Source: Niveibacterium sp. 24ML (lineage in GTDB: Bacteria; Pseudomonadota; Gammaproteobacteria; Burkholderiales; Rhodocyclaceae). Taken from it: 64,000 nt of DNA. Below the pieces are notes generated by a model. The model was not told where the DNA came from and ran no database searches. It worked only from the letters and a program-made list of their open reading frames with translations. A program made the translations under genes and the position numbers. The stretch covers positions 186,001 through 250,000 of the forward strand of contig NZ_JAPFHA010000002.1 in assembly GCF_026586805.1 (NCBI RefSeq). Reading direction: 5' to 3'. Positions 58,879-64,000 of this stretch are shown piece by piece. Within the stretch, counting starts at the first letter, position 1. Each line of letters starts with the position of its first letter.

Positions 58879-58904
58879 AAACTTGACTGAATCAGTCGGA
58901 ATTA
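58879..58904 (+). promoter_or_regulatory. IscR-like (type 1) binding site upstream of mrp
   Basis: The sequence CTTGACTGAATCAGTCGG lies 24 bp upstream of the mrp ATG. It fits the E. coli IscR type-1 pattern well (YYGACT, three A/T, YAGTCRR) and includes a -35-like TTGACT. The -10 element is not clear. IscR senses Fe-S cluster status. Confidence 0.65.
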
Positions 58905-58927
58905 TCCCGTCTCTAGTGAGTGGAACG

Positions 58928-60019
58928 ATGAGTCTTAGCGAACAGCAGGTTCTCGAACTGGTCGGCGCGCTGACCGATCCCAACACCAACAAGCCCTACG
59001 CGGCGGCCAAGGCGGTCAAAGCTGCGCGCGTCAGCGGTGGCAGCGTCGAGATTACGATCGAGCTTGGTTATCCGGCGCGCAGCCAGTTTGCCGGCATCGC
59101 CGCGCAAGTCGAAGCGGCGTTGCGGGCGCAGCCGGGCGTCAGCGCGGTGCGGGTGCAGGTGAGCAGCCGCATCGTGCCGCACACGGTGCAGGGCAACGTG
59201 AAGCTGCTGCCCGGCGTGAAGAACATCATTGCGGTGTCGTCCGGCAAGGGCGGCGTCGGCAAGAGCACGACCGCGGTGAACCTTGCGCTCGCGCTGGCGA
59301 ACGAGGGCGCGCGCGTCGGCATTCTCGACGCCGATATCTACGGCCCCAGCCAGCCGCAGATGCTGGGTCTGGGGGGCGAACGCCCCGAGAGCGAAGACGG
59401 CAAGACGATGCTGCCCCTTCAGGCGCATGGCTTGCAGGCCAACTCGATCGGTTTCCTGGTCGATGTCGAGCAGCCGATGGTCTGGCGCGGCCCGATGGCG
59501 ACGCAGGCACTGCGCCAGTTGCTGATGGATACCAACTGGGACGAGCTCGACTTCCTCGTCATCGACATGCCGCCAGGCACCGGCGACATCCAGCTCACGC
59601 TTGCGCAGATCGTGCCGGTGACCGGCGCGGTGATCGTTACGACGCCGCAGGACATCGCGCTGCTCGACGCCCGCAAGGGCCTGAAGATGTTCGAGAAGGT
59701 CGGCATTCCGATTCTCGGCATCGTCGAGAACATGAGCATTCACATCTGCTCGAACTGCGGCCACCAGGAATACATCTTCGGCGCCGGTGGCGGCGAGAAG
59801 ATGTGCGCGGACTACGGTGTGCCGTTCCTCGGCGGTTTGCCGCTGGATATCCGTATCCGCGAGCAGACCGACTCGGGCGTGCCGACGGTGGTGGCCGAGC
59901 CCGAGGGCGCGCTGGCCGATGCGTATCGCGGCATCGCGCGCAAGGTGGCGATTGCGATCGCCGAACGTCAGCGCGACATGCGTTTCAAGTTCCCGAATAT
60001 CGTGGTGCAGAACACCTGA
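58928..60019 (+). CDS. mrp: Iron-sulfur cluster carrier protein Mrp (ApbC)
   Basis: A 363-residue P-loop ATPase that carries Fe-S clusters to apoproteins. An N-terminal MIP18-like domain (residues 1-85) is followed by the deviant Walker A SSGKGGVGKSTTAVNLALAL. The metal-binding CxxC motif is in HICSNCGHQEYIF. The ATG at 58928 is preferred over an upstream frame start that overlaps the promoter. It is followed by a strong terminator. Confidence 0.95.
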   Translation: MSLSEQQVLELVGALTDPNTNKPYAAAKAVKAARVSGGSVEITIELGYPARSQFAGIAAQVEAALRAQPGVSAVRVQVSSRIVPHTVQGNVKLLPGVKNIIAVSSGKGGVGKSTTAVNLALALANEGARVGILDADIYGPSQPQMLGLGGERPESEDGKTMLPLQAHGLQANSIGFLVDVEQPMVWRGPMATQALRQLLMDTNWDELDFLVIDMPPGTGDIQLTLAQIVPVTGAVIVTTPQDIALLDARKGLKMFEKVGIPILGIVENMSIHICSNCGHQEYIFGAGGGEKMCADYGVPFLGGLPLDIRIREQTDSGVPTVVAEPEGALADAYRGIARKVAIAIAERQRDMRFKFPNIVVQNT

Positions 60020-60045
60020 ACGCCGCCTTGCGGGGCAGAAAAAGA

Positions 60046-60072
60046 AACGCCGGCAATTGCCGGCGTTTTTTG
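60046..60072. terminator. Bidirectional terminator after mrp
   Basis: Perfect palindromic stem AACGCCGGCAA/TTGCCGGCGTT followed by TTTTT on the plus strand and a T-rich stretch on the minus strand. It separates mrp from the convergent gene. Confidence 0.88.
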
Positions 60073-60089
60073 TTGAATTCGGCTCGGTC

Positions 60090-61133
60090 TCAGCCGAATG
60101 CGAACCACGCCAGCACGGCGATTAACGCCGCCCCGCCGAGGGCGATTGCAATCAGGTGGGTCGTGTTGCGCGGAGGCTTGGATGTGGGCACCGGGGTGTC
60201 GCTGTCGGGCCCCATCACCATGATTGTGGTGGCGCCGTGCACGTCCGGTATGTGCGTGGGTGGATCGGGAAGGCGCACAGACTTGACCGGCAGCTTGATC
60301 AACTGAGGCGCCATCTCGGGGGTGATCGTCGGCGGGCCGTTCGGCGCGGGCCGCTTGGTTTCAAGGTGAGCCATCGCGCGCAACGGGGTTGCGCGGATTT
60401 CGGTCTTCAGTTGTTGCGGCGGAATCTCGGGGGGCTCGTGGGGCCGGGTCTCGGCTGTCAGCGCCTGGATCGAATCAAGATAAGTCGCCACGATCAGGTG
60501 ATCAGGGTTCGCCTCTTCACTGGCTTGCGGCGCAGGCACCCCCGGCTTTGCCTGGGCCGGCTTGCGCGGCACGATGCGGGTTGGCAGCACCGATTGTTCG
60601 GCGAGCTCCGCGCGGGTCGGGTCGAAGGCTTCACGGACCCCGGCAGTGGTCTCCGACGATGCCCCCATGCCGTAATGCGGGAGGTTGTGGCTGGCGAGGT
60701 GCGTGCGTTCCGGATCGAAAGCTTCGCTTACGCCGCTGGTTCGCTCGGCGGCGGGCGGTTTATTGAACTGCGGCGAGGGGGTGTTGGGCAGGTCGGGCGG
60801 GGCCAGTACATCCTCAGCCGCCACCACGGGCACGGGGCTTGGGGCCGGTTTGGCTGGGGGGGCTGCAGGGCTTGGGCTGGCAGCGGGTGCCACCGGTGTT
60901 TCCGGCATCGGCTCAGCCGTGGCACGCATGCCGATACGCGCAAGAAGCGCCACGTAGCGCTCTGCACTGGCTTGATCGAGGTTCTTCTTGAGGATCGCCA
61001 CGCGGCCGGAGAACATCATGCGCGCTTGCTCTACGCTGGCCCCGAGCCGCGCGGCCGCTGTCTCCATGACTTGTTCGCGAATGTGTCCTTCGATCACATC
61101 GCCACGGAAGGTGATCCGGTAGCGCGTCTCCAT
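60090..61133 (-). CDS. Tail-anchored hypothetical protein with internal repeats
   Basis: 347 residues from the ATG at 61133. A small N-terminal domain (YRITFRGDVIEGHIREQV to ERYVALLARIGM) resembles a short domain seen in other proteobacterial proteins. A Pro/Ala-rich linker, two copies of an AFDPxR motif (GVSEAFDPERTHLASHNLP; GVREAFDPTRAELAEQ), and a C-terminal transmembrane segment (IAIALGGAALIAVLAWFAF) follow. The function is unknown; the topology suggests a cytoplasmic protein held to the membrane by its tail. Confidence 0.72.
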   Translation of the reverse strand: METRYRITFRGDVIEGHIREQVMETAAARLGASVEQARMMFSGRVAILKKNLDQASAERYVALLARIGMRATAEPMPETPVAPAASPSPAAPPAKPAPSPVPVVAAEDVLAPPDLPNTPSPQFNKPPAAERTSGVSEAFDPERTHLASHNLPHYGMGASSETTAGVREAFDPTRAELAEQSVLPTRIVPRKPAQAKPGVPAPQASEEANPDHLIVATYLDSIQALTAETRPHEPPEIPPQQLKTEIRATPLRAMAHLETKRPAPNGPPTITPEMAPQLIKLPVKSVRLPDPPTHIPDVHGATTIMVMGPDSDTPVPTSKPPRNTTHLIAIALGGAALIAVLAWFAFG

Positions 61134-61288
61134 CGGGTTTGCCTGGCCTTTCAATTCGGGTCGGGGTGCTGTCGGGCGTCGGTGCGGCAACGCCGCCGCG
61201 ATGACATGGGGGCGGGTGTGCGTCGCAACGAATACCCGGCATCATAAATTGCGATGCGTGCTTTTTAAGTGATTCGCCATGCCGCGAC

Positions 61289-62635
61289 TCAGAATTTTGC
61301 GTTCGGGCGCTCGATTGTGATGTGCCATCCTTCATTGCGGGTCACGACGCGGTGGTCGGCGATGGCCCCCCAGCCGATTGCGCGGCCGTCTTGCCAGAGC
61401 ACCGGCGTGGCGGCGCGCCACCAGGGCGGAACCGCCGCTTCGCGTGCGAGCGTCTTGATGTCGCGTGCGGGGCGGCCTGGATGTGGCTGGAGGCGTTCGC
61501 CACCTTGTCGCCGCCTGAACCGCAGCGCGCCCGGCTGCAATGCCAGTGCGCCCGGCTCGGCGCCGCGTCGCAGGTGGATGCAAAGATCGCCCCACTGCAG
61601 CGTTGGTTCGCCCTGCCAGACGGCGTCTTGCCCCGGCGCGGGCGCTTCACCTTGCTCGAACCACACGTTCCCGTCGTCGGCGCATAGCGCCCAGTCGCCA
61701 AAGCGCGCGCGCCAGGGCGGGTTGGCTTCGCGGAGCTGCCGCAGCGCTTCGAGCAGTTGCGGGGTGTCTGGCGGGGTGTAGCCGTGGCTTGCAAGGCGGG
61801 CGCGTATCAGGTTTTTCAGTCGCGCATCGCTTAGGTTCAGCAGCGCTGCGCGGGCGGCGCCGCGTGGCCCGGCTACGGCGGCCAGATCACGCAGGGCCAG
61901 TTCGTCGAGCAGGCCGGCGGCTTCGTCGAAGTGCCGGGCGGCGCGCGCAAGCGCGGCCTCGGCGCCAGGAAAGCGCTGATTGAGCGGGGCAAGCAGGGTG
62001 TGGCGAAAGAAGTTGCGGCTGTAGTGCGTATCGGCGTTACTCGGGTCCTCGATCCAGCGCAGTTGCGCCGCAGTGGCCCATGCGTGCAGGCAGGCGCGGG
62101 ATTCGTCGAGGAGCGGGCGCAGCAGGCTCGGCGGGCCGCCACGTGGATCGGCCTCGCGCATGGCGGCCGCACCATGCACGCCGCTCCCGCGGGTAAGCCG
62201 GTGCAGCAGGGTTTCAGCCTGGTCGCCGCGGTGGTGGGCCAGCACCAGCGCGTCGCCGCCGAGCCCGCGCAGGGCGGCATGGCGGGCGGCGCGGGCCGCC
62301 GCTTCGATGCCCTTCCCGCTGCGACGGTCGACGTCCACCACGAGTACCGATACCGGTACCCCGAGCGCGTCGCCGACCTGCTGGCAGTGCCTGGCCCAGG
62401 CATCCGCCTGTGGCTGCAGGCGGTGATTGACATGCGCGGCTTCAAGCCGCAAACCCAGCGCCGGGGCGCTGCGGGCCAGCAGGTGAAGCAGCACGGTGGA
62501 ATCGAGCCCGCCGCTGAATGCGGCAATCAGGCGTTGCCCGGGTTGGGTGAGGCGGGCGAGGGTGGTGCAAAAGCGCTCGGGGAGTGCGGCGACGTCCGCA
62601 GGAAGGGGCGTCGCCGGCACCGCCGGGTCAGGCAA
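61289..62635 (-). CDS. tilS: tRNA(Ile)-lysidine synthetase
   Basis: A 448-residue TilS that modifies C34 of tRNA-Ile2 so it reads AUA. The PP-loop motif is [15 protein letters not shown]. The middle part has [21 protein letters not shown] and the C-terminal substrate-binding region is present. The start overlaps the accA stop by eight bases. It is preceded (on this strand) by accA. Confidence 0.93.
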   Translation of the reverse strand: MPDPAVPATPLPADVAALPERFCTTLARLTQPGQRLIAAFSGGLDSTVLLHLLARSAPALGLRLEAAHVNHRLQPQADAWARHCQQVGDALGVPVSVLVVDVDRRSGKGIEAAARAARHAALRGLGGDALVLAHHRGDQAETLLHRLTRGSGVHGAAAMREADPRGGPPSLLRPLLDESRACLHAWATAAQLRWIEDPSNADTHYSRNFFRHTLLAPLNQRFPGAEAALARAARHFDEAAGLLDELALRDLAAVAGPRGAARAALLNLSDARLKNLIRARLASHGYTPPDTPQLLEALRQLREANPPWRARFGDWALCADDGNVWFEQGEAPAPGQDAVWQGEPTLQWGDLCIHLRRGAEPGALALQPGALRFRRRQGGERLQPHPGRPARDIKTLAREAAVPPWWRAATPVLWQDGRAIGWGAIADHRVVTRNEGWHITIERPNAKF

Positions 62636-63596
62636 TCGACTGTTCCTTGAAACGGCCGTAGCTCATGATCTTCTCGAAGCGCTGTTCGATCAGTTCGTTC
62701 GTGGACAGGTCGGCCACTTGCCGCAGGGCCTCTGCGAGCCCGCGCTTGAGTGTTTGCGACATCGCGCGGTGGTCGCGATGGGCGCCGCCGATCGGCTCGT
62801 TGATGATCTTGTCGATCAGCCCGAGCGACTTGAGGCGCGAGGCGGTGATGCCCATGGTTTCGGCCGCGTCCGAGGCGCGCTCGGCGCTCTTCCACAGGAT
62901 CGAGGCACAGCCTTCCGGCGAAATGACCGAGTAGGTGGCGTACTGCAGCATCATCAGCTGGTCGCCCACCGCAATCGCGAGCGCCCCGCCGGAGCCGCCT
63001 TCACCAATGATGGTGGCAATCAGCGGCACCTTCAGTTCAGCCATCACGTAAAGGTTGCGGCCAATCGCTTCGGACTGCCCGCGCTCTTCGGCGTCGATGC
63101 CCGGATACGCGCCGGGGGTGTCGACGAAGGTGAAGATCGGCATGCCGAATTTTTCGGCCAGCCGCATCAGGCGCTCGGCCTTGCGGTAGCCCTCGGGCCG
63201 TGGCATGCCGAAGTTGCGCAGGATCTTCTCTTTGGTGTCGCGCCCTTTCTGATGGCCGATCACCATGCACGGCGTGCCGTTGAAGCGCGCAATGCCGCCG
63301 ACGATCGCCTTGTCGTCCGCGAAGTTGCGGTCGCCGTGCAGTTCCTTGAAGTCGGTGAAGATGTGCTCGACGTAATCGAGCGTGTAAGGCCGCTGCGGAT
63401 GGCGCGCCACCATGGCGATCTGCCACGGCGTGAGCTTGGCGTAGATGTCTTTGGTGAGTGCCTGGCGTTTGACCTCGAGGCGAGCGATCTCTTCCGAGAT
63501 GTCGACCGCCGAGTCGTCCTGCACAAAGCGCAACTCTTCAATCTTGGATTCGAGCTCCGCGATCGGTTGCTCGAAGTCGAGGGCAGTGATTTTCAT
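62628..63596 (-). CDS. accA: Acetyl-CoA carboxylase carboxyltransferase subunit alpha
   Basis: A 322-residue AccA, part of the carboxyltransferase that makes malonyl-CoA for fatty-acid synthesis. Diagnostic parts: [52 protein letters not shown], and [15 protein letters not shown]. The ATG at 63596 gives the usual MKITALDFE start. tilS follows with overlap; the pair is a common arrangement in beta- and gammaproteobacteria. Confidence 0.96.
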   Translation of the reverse strand: MKITALDFEQPIAELESKIEELRFVQDDSAVDISEEIARLEVKRQALTKDIYAKLTPWQIAMVARHPQRPYTLDYVEHIFTDFKELHGDRNFADDKAIVGGIARFNGTPCMVIGHQKGRDTKEKILRNFGMPRPEGYRKAERLMRLAEKFGMPIFTFVDTPGAYPGIDAEERGQSEAIGRNLYVMAELKVPLIATIIGEGGSGGALAIAVGDQLMMLQYATYSVISPEGCASILWKSAERASDAAETMGITASRLKSLGLIDKIINEPIGGAHRDHRAMSQTLKRGLAEALRQVADLSTNELIEQRFEKIMSYGRFKEQSIA

Positions 63597-63727
63597 GCCG
63601 GGCCGCAATTTGAAAGGTGGGCGATTGTAACCGAAGCCCCGGTCAAGGAATTGCTGCCTGCTTGTGCAGTTGACCTGACCCGGACGGCTGCCGTGCGCGC
63701 GGCCCGGCCACGCATCGGCCGGCGGCC

Positions 63728-64000
63728 TCAGTGGCTGGCGGCCACCTGATAGCTGCGGATCTCGTACCGATCGCCTTGTTCAAGCATTGATAGTGGCGTC
63801 AGTTTCAGCGCCTTGTTCTGCCCCAGCAGGAATAGCGGCGCGCCGGGCCGTACCCCCGGTGCGGGCACGACCAGACGGATCGTGGCATCGCGCTGCAGCG
63901 GGTCGAGCAGTAGTACCCGCACATGCTGCGAGCCATCGTCGGCGTCGGCGGCGAGCGGGTGCCAGGACAGTACTTCGACGCCGACATGAATCGTGCTATC
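63728..64000 (-). CDS. Unknown protein, C-terminal fragment
   Basis: The frame is open at the right edge, so only the last 90 residues are seen. It reads [14 protein letters not shown], then [20 protein letters not shown] and ends SYQVAASH. It is soluble and beta-rich. I do not recognise the family from this part. Confidence 0.6.
   Translation of the reverse strand, partial: DSTIHVGVEVLSWHPLAADADDGSQHVRVLLLDPLQRDATIRLVVPAPGVRPGAPLFLLGQNKALKLTPLSMLEQGDRYEIRSYQVAASH

Overview
This window is high-GC chromosomal DNA of a betaproteobacterium, probably Rhodocyclales or Burkholderiales. The assignment rests on gene content and order: the ResB/CcsB cytochrome c system next to cytochrome c4 and engB-hemB, bioC and bioB close together beside comF, a DUF3034/truncated globin/cupredoxin-like/EAL cluster, a stand-alone TrpB2, and an E. 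coli-type YcaO. No rRNA, tRNA, CRISPR array or complete insertion sequence was found. Long open frames antisense to real genes are common here because of base composition and were not annotated.

Layout. 0-3.8 kb: end of a PPK2 polyphosphate kinase, a SulP transporter, a DUF4442 protein and an HD-domain protein. 3.8-6.4 kb: accessory island with a hipB-hipA toxin-antitoxin pair, a decayed higA-like antitoxin overlapping the hipA stop codon, and a hypothetical gene broken by an in-frame stop. 6.4-9.4 kb: copper ATPase copA behind a CueR-type promoter, then DUF1993. 9.4-12.7 kb: stand-alone LanC-like protein, YccF, two paralogous small membrane proteins and a 24-residue lysine-rich peptide. 12.9-18.4 kb: TrpB2, DUF1161, YcaO, cupin, TerB-like and HtpX. 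18.4-18.65 kb: a manganese-riboswitch-like (yybP-ykoY) aptamer with an intrinsic terminator, on the minus strand in front of htpX. 18.7-28.8 kb: dinB, then a partial type VI secretion (T6SS) module: TagX-like peptidase, PAAR, an unknown membrane protein, TssM, TagF and an OmpA-like protein. The sheath, tube and baseplate genes are not in the window. 28.8-36.5 kb: DUF4124, ccsB-resB, cytochrome c4, engB, hemB and GNAT. 36.6-44.9 kb: DUF2235 hydrolase with a membrane partner, HAD phosphatase, bioC, a TPR/GGDEF cyclase, a membrane-anchored Bro-N-like protein, bioB and comF. 44.9-49 kb: PAS/GGDEF/EAL regulator, a 56-bp perfect palindrome and a peroxiredoxin. 49-54.3 kb: closely packed metG-orf-lrgA-lrgB-sulP-acylphosphatase. 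54.4-60 kb: DUF3034, globin, cupredoxin-like protein, EAL phosphodiesterase, and mrp behind an IscR-like site. 60-64 kb: a hypothetical anchored protein, tilS, accA and the C-terminus of an unknown gene.

Themes. Three large c-di-GMP enzymes are present: one cyclase, one dual-domain protein, and one with a degenerate GGDEF and an intact EAL. Metal-responsive control shows at three places: CueR/copper at copA, IscR/Fe-S at mrp, and a candidate Mn2+ riboswitch at htpX. The riboswitch in front of a membrane protease gene is the most striking observation, because the targets I know for this RNA class are mainly manganese exporters and related membrane proteins. All family assignments were made by reading motifs; no database search was run.
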